Assembly: GCA_937898685.1 (NCBI GenBank)
Contig: CALEJT010000012.1
Location: 62,001 to 126,000, forward strand
Direction of reading: 5' to 3'
Source of the DNA: an uncultured Gammaproteobacteria bacterium
GTDB taxonomy: Bacteria > Pseudomonadota > Gammaproteobacteria > Pseudomonadales > Pseudohongiellaceae
DNA length: 64,000 nt
The notes under the pieces were generated by a model. That model worked only from the letters and a program-made list of their open reading frames with translations, was not told the DNA's origin and did no database searches. Of the stretch, positions 16,350 to 24,417 are shown in pieces. The stretch's first letter is position 1. Every line of letters begins with the position of its first letter. The translations under genes were made by a program, and so were the position numbers.

Positions 16350-16990
16350 GGCAAAGTCTCGGCATCGGGCAAGGCGTCCATTGCGGCCTGCCAGCCGTGG
16401 ACGCTGTGAAGATAATCGACGATCAGTGGCAAGGGTCGCGGCAGGATCGCACTGAACGACATCTCGCCCGGCGCGTGTGCCGGCCAGGCCAAATGTTCAT
16501 GGGGAGGAGCGAAGGCGGTGCTGATGCCCGGCTTGTCGCCACGCGCGTCGCAGCGATACCAACCGTGGTCATCGAGCCAGAGGGCATTGAGTCCATGCAG
16601 CGTGAACTCACTACCCTCGTCGTACTTGCGCAGACGTTGATAGCAGAGTCCGGCGGGAATGCCGTTGGCACGTAGCAGCGCTGCCAGGAGATGGCTCTTC
16701 GCGAAGCACCAGCCCGTGCCATGCTGCAATACCTCGGAGGCGCGACAGGTGAGGATGTCGGCGCGCGCGTCACCGCTGTGTGAAATTTGATCGCGCACGA
16801 ATTCGAAACAGGCACGCGCGATGCTGACTCGATCGTCGTGAGCCGCCGCCAATTCCCGTGCGCACGCCACCACCGCTGGGTGCGTGCAATCGATGGTCTC
16901 GCAGGGAGCCAGGAAGTCGGCGGGGTTTGGATCGGGCGCAGTCACAATGCGTAAGTCGCGACGAGTAATGAGGGGTGATTCTAGGGGCAA
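16343..16990 (-). CDS. Transglutaminase-like cysteine peptidase-fold protein
   Basis: About 215 residues from a TTG at 16990 (then PLESPLITRRDLRI); a GTG at 16945 is an alternative, and the long upstream frame looks non-coding. The transglutaminase core is clear: HGTGWCFAKSHLLAALLRANGIPAGLCYQ with the catalytic Cys, HGLNALWLDDHGWYRCDARGD with the His and Asp. Proteins of this class are peptidases or amide-forming enzymes; a role for this one cannot be assigned. No signal peptide is seen with the chosen start, so it is probably cytoplasmic. It overlaps the kinase gene by 7 bases. Confidence 0.78.
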   Translation of the reverse strand: MPLESPLITRRDLRIVTAPDPNPADFLAPCETIDCTHPAVVACARELAAAHDDRVSIARACFEFVRDQISHSGDARADILTCRASEVLQHGTGWCFAKSHLLAALLRANGIPAGLCYQRLRKYDEGSEFTLHGLNALWLDDHGWYRCDARGDKPGISTAFAPPHEHLAWPAHAPGEMSFSAILPRPLPLIVDYLHSVHGWQAAMDALPDAETLPW

Positions 16991-17191
16991 GCTCGGCTTC
17001 TTCCAAAACTGTTGTTGAACATCATGGTCGTGCCAAGCGAAGCCCAGCAATTGCGCGCACTGCGAGTGTCGATGCCGCACTCCATACATTCGTTCAAATG
17101 CTGGCAATGACATCGAACCCGCGCGGTTGCGCCCCGCACCCCGCTTCACTATGCTCCCACGGCCTACGACTCCAACGCGAAGACCAAGGCC

Positions 17192-18103
17192 ATGATCCGT
17201 CCTCTCTCCCGCTCTGCCCTCGCCCTGGTGGCCACGCTCGTGTTTGGGCCACTGGCACAGGCCGATACTCAGGTGATCATGCTCGGCACCGGCACGCCGG
17301 TACCGGATCCCGAGCGCGCCGGTGCCGGGGTCGCCGTCGTGGTCGATGGCACCCCCTATCTCTTCGATGCCGGCAGCGGCGTGCATCATCGCGCCATCCA
17401 GGCCATGCAGCGCTATCAACTTCCGGCCCTCAATCCGCAGGAACTGCGCTACGTCTTCCTCACCCACCTGCACAGCGACCACATCCACGATCTCGACAAC
17501 TTCGCCATGTCACGCTGGTGGAGCCGCAACGAGCGGCTCGAGGTCTATGGTCCCGTCGGTCTGGCCGCTTACGTCGAGCACATGAATGCGATGGCCGGTG
17601 TCGAAGCGACACTGCGCAGCGCGGGCACTCCGCCGGAAATCATCGTCGATCGCGCAGGCTACATCGCCAACGCACATGAAGTCGTGCCCGGTCTCGTATT
17701 CGAGAACGAACAAATCAAAATCGAAGCCTTCTACGTGCCACACGGCGACATCGAACCGGCGCTCGGCTACAAGATCACCACTGCCGACAAGACGATCGTC
17801 ATTTCCGGCGACACCACCACCAGTGAAGAAATCGCGCGACAGGCACAGGGTGTCGATCTCTTGATCCACGAAGTGATGAGCGGTGACCTGCTCGATACGC
17901 AAAGCGAGTTCTGGCAGCTCTATCACGGCCAATCGCATACGCGTGCCGCCGATCTCGGACGCCTTGCACAAGAGGTAGGTCCCAAGACCCTGGTGCTCTA
18001 TCACGTACTGTTTTTCACGGCCACGCCCGATGACATCGTCAATGAGGTGAAACGTCACTTCGATGGCAATGTGGTGCTGGCCAACGATCTCGACGCTTTC
18101 TGA
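17192..18103 (+). CDS. Exported MBL-fold metallohydrolase (RNase Z/arylsulfatase-like)
   Basis: 303 residues. The signal peptide MIRPLSRSALALVATLVFG ends near PLAQA-DT. The mature part opens with QVIMLGTGTPVPDPERAG, as in the RNase Z/ElaC branch, and has the intact metal motif THLHSDHIHD, the later His in HGDIEPALGYKI and the Asp in VISGDTTTSEE. An exported location argues against tRNA processing; extracytoplasmic members of this branch act on small esters or sulfates, so a periplasmic hydrolase is more likely. It lies 41 bases before the sugar dehydrogenase gene on the same strand. Confidence 0.88.
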   Translation: MIRPLSRSALALVATLVFGPLAQADTQVIMLGTGTPVPDPERAGAGVAVVVDGTPYLFDAGSGVHHRAIQAMQRYQLPALNPQELRYVFLTHLHSDHIHDLDNFAMSRWWSRNERLEVYGPVGLAAYVEHMNAMAGVEATLRSAGTPPEIIVDRAGYIANAHEVVPGLVFENEQIKIEAFYVPHGDIEPALGYKITTADKTIVISGDTTTSEEIARQAQGVDLLIHEVMSGDLLDTQSEFWQLYHGQSHTRAADLGRLAQEVGPKTLVLYHVLFFTATPDDIVNEVKRHFDGNVVLANDLDAF

Positions 18104-18144
18104 ATCGTCACCGGCCACCGGAAGCCGGATTTGAGGGGACTCAC

Positions 18145-19374
18145 ATGAACGCTCGCAACCGCTCGCGTGTGCAGCCGCTGCTGCTTGCCTTGCTCTTCGC
18201 TTCCGCTGGTGCCGCCGCACAACAGAACGTCACCTTTCAGGGCAGCATTCCAGTGGCGCCTACGGGCCTGGCCAATCAGCCACTCGGTGCAGGTCCTTTC
18301 GACTACCCCACCGCAGAGCAACACAACATTCGTGTCGAAGTGTTGGCACGCGACATCGAATATCCGATGGCCTCCACCTTCCTCGATGCCGACACGCTGC
18401 TCATCGTGACGCGCCCCGGCAAGATCTTCCGCATCGCCGACGGCAAGGCCATCGAAGTGCCCGGTGGTCCGCCTTCGGTATTCTTCGGTGAAAGCGGAGA
18501 GCCTGCGGTAGCGCATGGCTACATCGACATCCTTCCCCATCCCGATTTCGCCAACAACAAACTGGTCTATCTCAGCTACACCAAGCCGCTCGGGCCCGAT
18601 AACGCGCGCGGTCTCACACTGGGCCGCGGGCGCTGGAACGGTTCTGCCTTGGAAGACTTCGAGGACATCTGGGGCGGCGATCCGCGCATCAACAGCAGCG
18701 GTCGTATTACTTTCGGGCTCGATGGCACCTTGTACATGACGGTGAGTGGGCAGGATCCGCAGGACCCGAGCACCGTGGGAGGCAAGGTCATTCGCATCAA
18801 CGATGATGGTTCGATTCCCGCCGACAATCCCTTCGTCGACACGCCCAATGCGCGCGGCGAGGTCTATACGCTCGGACATCGCAATGGACTGGGTCTGACC
18901 ACGCATCCCGTAACCGGCGTGATCTGGCAGAACGAAAATGGCCCCAACGGCGGTGACGAGATCAACATCCTGCAACCCGGCCGCAACTATGGTTGGCCGA
19001 TCGTGAGTCTCGGTCGTGCTTACGATGGTCCGTGGCAAGGCGACAACGGTCCCACCCACACTGGCTTCGAAGCGCCGGTCGTGTATTGGATGCCGGCGAT
19101 CGCAGTCTCCGGCATGACCTTCTACACCGGCGATGCCTTCCCACGCTGGAAAGGCAACATCTTCGTCGGCGCCCTGCGCGAAGGCGAAGTGCCCGGCACC
19201 GGCCATCTCGAACGCATCCTGCTCAACGAAAACTACGAAGAATTACGGCGCGAAAAGCTGCTCACCGATCTGCGCCAACGCATTCGCGACGTGCGTCAGG
19301 GGCCGGATGGTTATCTCTACCTCGTCACGGAAGAAAAGGCGGGAGCGGTGATGAGGATCGTGCCGAGGGATTGA
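18145..19374 (+). CDS. Periplasmic PQQ-dependent aldose sugar dehydrogenase-like protein (YliI/GSDH family)
   Basis: 409 residues with signal peptide MNARNRSRVQPLLLALLFA cleaved near GAAAQ-Q. The six-bladed propeller of the soluble glucose dehydrogenase family is recognisable from repeated motifs: EYPMASTFLDADTLLIVTRPGKI, LPHPDFANNKLVYLSYT, LYMTVSGQDPQDPS, GHRNGLGLTTHPVTG and PGRNYGWPIVSLGR. Family members bind PQQ and Ca2+ and oxidise aldoses at the periplasmic face. No PQQ biosynthesis genes are in the window. Start backed by GAGGGG 7 bases upstream. Together with the preceding MBL gene it forms an exported two-gene unit. Confidence 0.86.
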   Translation: MNARNRSRVQPLLLALLFASAGAAAQQNVTFQGSIPVAPTGLANQPLGAGPFDYPTAEQHNIRVEVLARDIEYPMASTFLDADTLLIVTRPGKIFRIADGKAIEVPGGPPSVFFGESGEPAVAHGYIDILPHPDFANNKLVYLSYTKPLGPDNARGLTLGRGRWNGSALEDFEDIWGGDPRINSSGRITFGLDGTLYMTVSGQDPQDPSTVGGKVIRINDDGSIPADNPFVDTPNARGEVYTLGHRNGLGLTTHPVTGVIWQNENGPNGGDEINILQPGRNYGWPIVSLGRAYDGPWQGDNGPTHTGFEAPVVYWMPAIAVSGMTFYTGDAFPRWKGNIFVGALREGEVPGTGHLERILLNENYEELRREKLLTDLRQRIRDVRQGPDGYLYLVTEEKAGAVMRIVPRD

Positions 19375-19456
19375 GTTTTCTTGTAGCTGTTCTGTGCGAG
19401 TGGAAGAGCCGCTGCAGAGGCTTTGCCGAAGACTCGAAACAAACCGCAATTTCAGC

Positions 19457-20320
19457 CTACGCGACCACCAAACACCGCATGTCCATGCTGCCGCTCATGA
19501 TGCCTTCGTTGACCCAACGCAATTCGTCGGCATCGGTGACGAGACCAAGCACGTTCAACAGCGGAATGAAGTGATCCCAGGTGGGATGCGCCAGATCGGC
19601 GAGTTCACCGAGACTGCGATAGTGCTGCACCTTCTCGAAGTCACGCTCGCTTACCCATCCGCTCACGATCTCGCTGAACTCCACCGCCCACGGATAGGGT
19701 TCGACCTTTTCCGTGCGACTGCCCATCAAGCGCAGGTTGTGTACGAACTGACCACTGCCCACGATCATCACACCGCGTTCGCGCAGGAAGCGTAGCTGAC
19801 GTCCCAACTCGAACTGCTGCTGCGGGCTTGCCACGTAGTCGAGACTCATCTGGATCAGCGGAATGTCGGCATCGGGGAAGAGATATTTCATCACCACCCA
19901 GGTGCCGTGGTCGTAGCCCCATTCGCCGTTGAGAGCCGCGGGATAGGCCAAGGCACCAGCGATCTCCTTGGCGAGTTCGGGATTGCCCGGCGAGGGATAC
20001 TGCACCTGATACAAGGCCGGCGGAAAACCGAGCGCGTCGTAGACCATGGGAGGCTTGTCCTGCGCGGTGAGATAGACACCACCACGGGTGAGCCAATGCG
20101 CAGAGAGAGACAGGATGGCCTTCGGGCGCGGCAAGGCGTTGCCGAGCGCGCGCCAGCCCTGGGCGTATTCGTTTTCTTCCCAGATGGCGAGCAGCGGCGT
20201 GCCGTGGCTCATGAACAGCGCCGGCGTGCGGGCGCTTTCTTCGGCACGCGCCAAGATCGGCTCGAGGGCGCTCAACACCGCACCAATTCCGCCAGCCTGG
20301 ATCACGTTACGCCGATTCAT
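19457..20320 (-). CDS. Tat-exported DODA-type extradiol dioxygenase family protein
   Basis: 287 residues starting at ATG 20320; the upstream ATG at 20335 is rejected because a strong AAGGAGGGG lies between the two, properly placed for 20320. The N-terminus MNRRNVIQAGGIGAVLSAL has a twin-arginine and hydrophobic stretch. The class III (LigB-type) family is seen in MSHGTPLL (His39), SLSAHWLTRGG (His75), GYDHGTWVVMKYLFP and the loop GSGQFVHNLRLM. Enzymes of this group cleave catechol-like rings using Fe2+ or Zn2+. Cytoplasmic YgiD lacks a leader, so the Tat-type leader is unusual. Substrate unknown. Confidence 0.85.
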   Translation of the reverse strand: MNRRNVIQAGGIGAVLSALEPILARAEESARTPALFMSHGTPLLAIWEENEYAQGWRALGNALPRPKAILSLSAHWLTRGGVYLTAQDKPPMVYDALGFPPALYQVQYPSPGNPELAKEIAGALAYPAALNGEWGYDHGTWVVMKYLFPDADIPLIQMSLDYVASPQQQFELGRQLRFLRERGVMIVGSGQFVHNLRLMGSRTEKVEPYPWAVEFSEIVSGWVSERDFEKVQHYRSLGELADLAHPTWDHFIPLLNVLGLVTDADELRWVNEGIMSGSMDMRCLVVA

Positions 20321-20424
20321 GTTCCCCTCCTTCATCGATGAAGGCGCGAGTATACGTCATCCTGCCGGAGGTGCGGCGGGCCTCTGGATTGGCCTCGACG
20401 GCCCTTGCCGCTAAACTCGACGCC

Positions 20425-21003
20425 ATGTCCATGCCCCGCCCCCACCAATTCTTCGCCTTCGTACTGTGGCTGATGTGCGGCCTCAGCTCTCCGGCGTGGG
20501 CGCAGGTGCCCGACATCACCGGTGCCTGGGTCATCAACGACAAACTCAGCGATGACACCGACAAACGTGTGGAAGCGGCCTTGCGTGCCTCTGGTGCCAA
20601 GATTTCGCGCAGCTGGTTCTCACGCGACAAGGAGCGTTACCGCGGCGGTCCGGAGGACCAGGAGCTTTACGACCGCATGTCCTACGACAAGGTGCTCGAC
20701 ATCCAGCTCGACACCGACTCCTATGTCTTCACCTACGCCGATGGTTTCAGCCGTCCGGTCTACACCGATGGCCGCAGCCGTTCGGTGAGCCTCACTGGCC
20801 TCGACAGCGTCGAGGATTTCTCGTTGGGTCACTGGGAGCGGGAAGTATTCCTGGTCGAAGCCCATCCCCGCGATGGCGGCTATGCCGAGGAAAGCTATCG
20901 CCTCATCAACGGTGGCACGCAGATGCAGGTGGATCTCTTCATCCGTCCCAAGAACTTCCGCGAACCGATCACGATCAAGCGCGTTTACGATCGCGCGAAG
21001 TGA
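20425..21003 (+). CDS. Exported protein of unknown function
   Basis: 192 residues from ATG 20425 (MSMPRPHQFFAFVLWLMCG, cleavage near SSPAWA-Q). The frame is open upstream but those residues look non-native. The mature region begins QVPDITGAWVINDKLSDD, a pattern seen in small lipocalin-like or beta-barrel exported proteins, followed by YEED-type polar segments and VQVDLFIRPKN-like beta strands near the end. I do not recognise a family. It is probably periplasmic. It is divergent from the dioxygenase gene with about 100 bases between starts, so the two may share a control region. Confidence 0.7.
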   Translation: MSMPRPHQFFAFVLWLMCGLSSPAWAQVPDITGAWVINDKLSDDTDKRVEAALRASGAKISRSWFSRDKERYRGGPEDQELYDRMSYDKVLDIQLDTDSYVFTYADGFSRPVYTDGRSRSVSLTGLDSVEDFSLGHWEREVFLVEAHPRDGGYAEESYRLINGGTQMQVDLFIRPKNFREPITIKRVYDRAK

Positions 21004-21025
21004 ATCTCCTTTCCTCTCTGCTTCG

Positions 21026-21171
21026 TGGGTGGCGCGCGTAGGGTGGCCGAGGCGCAACCTAGGCCCACCAAGCTATCTTTCCCTGTGACTGATTCTGCCT
21101 GCGTACGGGCAAAGCTCGGCGTCATTGCAGGCATCCCGTGTTGGGCTGCGCATTGCGCGCCCAACCTACAC
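21026..21171. repeat. Pair of REP-like palindromic repeats between convergent genes
   Basis: Two imperfect palindromes of the kind scattered in gammaproteobacterial genomes. The first, about 21036-21070, pairs GGGTGGCC with GGCCCACC. The second, 21138-21171, forms a hairpin GTTGGGC / GCCCAAC with an inner GCGC-ATT-GCGC stem (21140-21165). A related fragment (GTAGGTTGAGCCCAAC) occurs near 47717-47732. Lying between the stops of two convergent genes, they may also end transcription. Confidence 0.6.
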
Positions 21172-21176
21172 CGTGA

Positions 21177-21557
21177 TTAGGCAAACCACCCAAGCGGCGT
21201 TTTTCTGACGGCCACACCGACTATGTAGGCGAAGGTGAGAATGGCGAGGAAGAACGAGGCGATGCGCACCTTCTTGGTCTTGCCGCGATTGAGCGCGATA
21301 CCGACGAAGAGGAGGTACAACATCAACAGCGTCACCTTGGTGGTGAGCCAGAACTGGCTGAAGAAGCCGAAGTTCACCATGAAGGCCATGGTGGCGCCGC
21401 TGGCGAGGAAGAAACCATCGATCACGTGCGGCGTGATCAACACCGCCTTGTGATTCAACCAACGCGATTCGATCACCATCAGATAGGCGCGGAACAGGAA
21501 GCCTGTGAAGCTGATCAGCGCACAGGTCATGTGGATGGTCTTGATGGTCAGATACAT
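21177..21557 (-). CDS. SirB2 family inner-membrane protein
   Basis: 126 residues starting at ATG 21557 (MYLTIKTIHMTCALISFTG); an upstream TTG at 21593 is less likely. Four membrane segments are evident. The pattern KTIHMTCALISFTGFLFRAYLM, PHVIDGFFLASGATMAFM and FWLTTKVTLLMLYLLFVGIALNRGKT fits the SirB2/invasion-associated SirB family, which is of unknown biochemical role. It starts about 38 bases after the sulfotransferase stop on the same strand. Confidence 0.85.
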   Translation of the reverse strand: MYLTIKTIHMTCALISFTGFLFRAYLMVIESRWLNHKAVLITPHVIDGFFLASGATMAFMVNFGFFSQFWLTTKVTLLMLYLLFVGIALNRGKTKKVRIASFFLAILTFAYIVGVAVRKTPLGWFA

Positions 21558-21595
21558 GGCACTACCGAGCTCGGGTGGCGCAAAAAGTCGCAAGC

Positions 21596-22534
21596 CTACT
21601 GGATTTGATGGGGATAGCCCAGGGCCATCTGCAGGTCGCCTGCTACCGCCATGAAGCGCTCGTGCTCCTCGGGTGGCAGACGTGCCGGCGGCGCCGACGC
21701 CGGACGGCTGAAGGCCGTACTGCCGTAGCGGGCGGTGAAGTTGGCCACGATCGCTTCGCCACGTGGTTCCACCCCGAGGAAGGCGAAGACCTTGTCGAGC
21801 GTCGCTACCGGCGCGCTCACCAGTTCCTCGTAGCGCAGCTCGAGATAGCAGTCCTCATGCCCCGCCATCGCTGCACGCGTACGCTCGAACAGGCCCTTCC
21901 AGTTGTAGGCGAGACCCGCGGTATCACCCCAGCCCAGATGCGAGGCGGAGGCCACCACTTCGAAACCGTTGCGCACCATGTAGAGCACGCGACAAGGTCC
22001 GAGCAAAGTGCGCAGTTCGCTCGCGAATCGACTGATTTCCGGGGTTTTATTCACCCAGTACGAAGAATGCGCTGCCACACAATGCGCCTTGCCCAAGGCA
22101 GTGATCAATTCGGCGCTGGCCGTATGCAGGTCGTTCAATGAACCAGCAGCCTTACAGCGCTCATACCACGCGGCGAGCAGTGCTTCGCCGTCGGCAAGTG
22201 AGTAACGCACGTAATCGTTACCAAGGGGGTAGCGTTCGTGCTTGGCCTTGCCACTCTGCCGCGCCCCACTCTGCCGTGCCTCGGTGTCACGCATCTGCAC
22301 CAACATGCGTTCGTACACGGCGTCGAGCGTGAAACCGGCCGGCTCCGGCGGCACGCAGTAGTTGCGTTCGAAGTCGGCTTCCGCCGGCTGTTCCCGTACC
22401 CGCAGCCAGCGCAGGAGCTCGCACAGCTCCTTGGTTTCGAACCAGGCCACGAGCGCGGGATGCAGGCCCAGAAGATTGACGAGCAAGGTCGTCCCGCTAC
22501 GGAAACCGCCGATGAAGGTGGGAAGTTGCTGCAT
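21596..22534 (-). CDS. PAPS-dependent sulfotransferase family protein
   Basis: 312 residues from ATG 22534 (MQQLPTFIGGFRSGTTLLV); a longer upstream frame has non-native sequence. The 5'-phosphosulfate loop is FIGGFRSGTTLL (residues about 7-18) and the 3'-phosphate site is RVLYMVRNGFEVVASASH. YWVNKTPEISRF is the usual NKTP motif. It would transfer sulfate from PAPS to an acceptor such as a polysaccharide or small molecule; which is unknown. There is no signal peptide, so it is cytosolic or membrane associated. It lies upstream of the SirB2 gene in the same orientation. Its start faces the divergent LigI-like gene across 183 bases. Confidence 0.85.
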   Translation of the reverse strand: MQQLPTFIGGFRSGTTLLVNLLGLHPALVAWFETKELCELLRWLRVREQPAEADFERNYCVPPEPAGFTLDAVYERMLVQMRDTEARQSGARQSGKAKHERYPLGNDYVRYSLADGEALLAAWYERCKAAGSLNDLHTASAELITALGKAHCVAAHSSYWVNKTPEISRFASELRTLLGPCRVLYMVRNGFEVVASASHLGWGDTAGLAYNWKGLFERTRAAMAGHEDCYLELRYEELVSAPVATLDKVFAFLGVEPRGEAIVANFTARYGSTAFSRPASAPPARLPPEEHERFMAVAGDLQMALGYPHQIQ

Positions 22535-22717
22535 GAAGAAGACACCACTGAGTGCGCGGCACCAAGGCCTGTTTTCGCCCCTTTGATGCCCGTAAAACAA
22601 GCGTCGAAGTATACCCCAGCGCCGGCACAAAATTTGCCTGAGCCGCGCGCCCTTGTGCTAAATTAGCGCCTCCTTTTTGCAACCCTTCCCATCAATCCAC
22701 GTCACTCAGTACTCAAC

Positions 22718-23596
22718 ATGACCAAACCTTGCAATCCGCCCGATCCCAACACCAGAACGCCCAACTTCAAGCTGCCGAAGAACGCCACCGATGCGCACTG
22801 CCACATCTTTGGACCGGGCGACAAATACCCCTACGCACCCGACCGCACCTATACCCCACCGGATGCCGGCCTCGATGACTTCAAACGTCTACAGAGCATC
22901 CTGGGCCTGACCCGTGCGGTACTGGTGAACGCCAGCTGTCACGGCACCAACAACGATCCGATCATCGACGCCATCGCGCAGAGCGGCGGTGCCTATCGTG
23001 GCGTGGCCAACATCGACAAGACCTTCGATGAGAAAGCCATCGAAGATCTGCACAACAAGGGCATCCGCGGCTGCCGTTTCAACTTCGTGAAGCACCTCGG
23101 CGGCGTGCCCGACATGGATGAATTCCACCTGATCATCAACCGCATCAAGAACTTCGACTGGCACGTCGTGCTGCACTTCGATGCGATCGATCTCGTGAAA
23201 TACCAGGACCTGCTCGACAGCCTGCCGGTGCCCTACATCATCGACCACATGGGCCGCGTGCCCACCAAGGATGGTCTGGATCAGGAGCCCTTCAAGATTC
23301 TGCTCGAGTTCGCCCGTCGCGATAACTGCTGGATCAAGGTCTGCGGCGCCGAGCGCATTTCCTCCGGCGGCAAACCCTTCCACGACGCGATGCCGTTTGC
23401 CAAAGCCATCATCGAAGTGGCGCCCGATCGCGTACTGTGGGGCACCGACTGGCCGCACCCGAACCTCAAGGCCGAGTCCATGCCGAACGACGGCGATCTC
23501 GTGGATCTGATCCCGCTGATGGCCGAAACGCCGGAAATGCAGCAGAAGCTGCTGGTGGACAACCCGCACCGTCTGTACGGCTTCACCAACGAGTGA
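22718..23596 (+). CDS. Amidohydrolase-superfamily hydrolase (2-pyrone-4,6-dicarboxylate lactonase LigI-like)
   Basis: 292 residues. The TIM-barrel metal motif is ATDAHCHIFGPG (His27, His29), then YPYAPDRTYTPPDA, which closely resembles LigI-type proteins, IIDHMGRVP with a conserved His, and the final VLWGTDWPHPNLK with the catalytic Asp. LigI opens the lactone ring of 2-pyrone-4,6-dicarboxylate in lignin-derived aromatic degradation, but related members act on other lactones or sugars. The context includes an aromatic-acid-type MFS transporter 1.8 kb downstream. A strong terminator follows the gene. A candidate promoter lies upstream (TTGCCT at 22634 and TAAATT at 22659, spacing 19). Confidence 0.88.
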   Translation: MTKPCNPPDPNTRTPNFKLPKNATDAHCHIFGPGDKYPYAPDRTYTPPDAGLDDFKRLQSILGLTRAVLVNASCHGTNNDPIIDAIAQSGGAYRGVANIDKTFDEKAIEDLHNKGIRGCRFNFVKHLGGVPDMDEFHLIINRIKNFDWHVVLHFDAIDLVKYQDLLDSLPVPYIIDHMGRVPTKDGLDQEPFKILLEFARRDNCWIKVCGAERISSGGKPFHDAMPFAKAIIEVAPDRVLWGTDWPHPNLKAESMPNDGDLVDLIPLMAETPEMQQKLLVDNPHRLYGFTNE

Positions 23597-23608
23597 TATG
23601 CCGAACAC

Positions 23609-23637
23609 GAAAAAGCCGGCTTCCAGCCGGCTTTTTG
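23609..23637 (+). terminator. Rho-independent terminator (bidirectional)
   Basis: AAAAGCCGGC / GCCGGCTTTTT with a 5-base loop TTCCA, starting 13 bases after the LigI-like gene stop. A poly-T follows on the plus strand and a poly-A precedes it, so it can also end the convergent ABC permease transcript. Confidence 0.9.
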
Positions 23638-23655
23638 TATCCGCCCTATTCCTCC

Positions 23656-24417
23656 TCACTTCTTCAAGCGATAACCCGTCTTGAAGATCCAGTGCAGAAT
23701 CACGCAACAGATCAAGAGGAACAGGAAGGTCATGCCGAGACTGATGCTGACGTCGACGTCGGCGATCTCGTAGAAACTCCAACGAAAACCGCTGATCAGA
23801 TACACCACGGGATTGAACAAGGTCAGCGTCTGCCACAGCGGCGGCAACATCGAAATCGAGTAGAAGCTACCGCCCAGGAACGTCAGGGGCGTGATGATCA
23901 GAAGCGGAATGATCTGCAGTTTCTCGAAGCTGTCCGCCCAGATGCCGATGATGAAACCGAACATGCTGAACGTGAGCGAGGTCAGCACGAGGAACAGAAG
24001 CATCACGAAGGGATGCCTGATCTCCAATGGCACGAACAACGAGGCTGTGAGCAGGATGATCGAGCCGATCATGATCGACTTGCTCGCCGCTGCACCGACA
24101 TAGCCGACCACGATCTCGAATGGCGACACCGGCGCCGACAACACTTCATAGATCGTCCCGATGAAGCGTGGGAAATAGATCCCGAACGACGCGTTGGAAA
24201 TGCTCTCGGTCAGGATCGACAGCATGATGAGACCCGGCACGAGGAAGGCGCCGTAGCTCACGCCATCGACGTCCACCATGCGCGAACCGATGGCGCTGCC
24301 GAACACCACGAAATACAGCGAGGTCGACAACACCGGCGAAACGATGCTCTGCGCGATGGTGCGAAAGGTACGCGCCATCTCGAACTTGTAGATAGCCTTG
24401 ATCGCGTAGACGTTCAT
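23656..24417 (-). CDS. ABC-2 type transporter permease (YadH-like)
   Basis: 253 residues with six membrane segments. The start MNVYAIKAIYKFEMARTFRT, SPVLSTSLYFVVFGSAIGSR and GAFLVPGLIMLSILTESISNASFG are typical of the YadH/DrrB/NodJ group of ABC-2 permeases. It overlaps the ATPase gene by 4 bases and forms the membrane half of an exporter. The substrate is unknown; members of the group handle drugs, glycans or lipids. Confidence 0.9.
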   Translation of the reverse strand: MNVYAIKAIYKFEMARTFRTIAQSIVSPVLSTSLYFVVFGSAIGSRMVDVDGVSYGAFLVPGLIMLSILTESISNASFGIYFPRFIGTIYEVLSAPVSPFEIVVGYVGAAASKSIMIGSIILLTASLFVPLEIRHPFVMLLFLVLTSLTFSMFGFIIGIWADSFEKLQIIPLLIITPLTFLGGSFYSISMLPPLWQTLTLFNPVVYLISGFRWSFYEIADVDVSISLGMTFLFLLICCVILHWIFKTGYRLKK

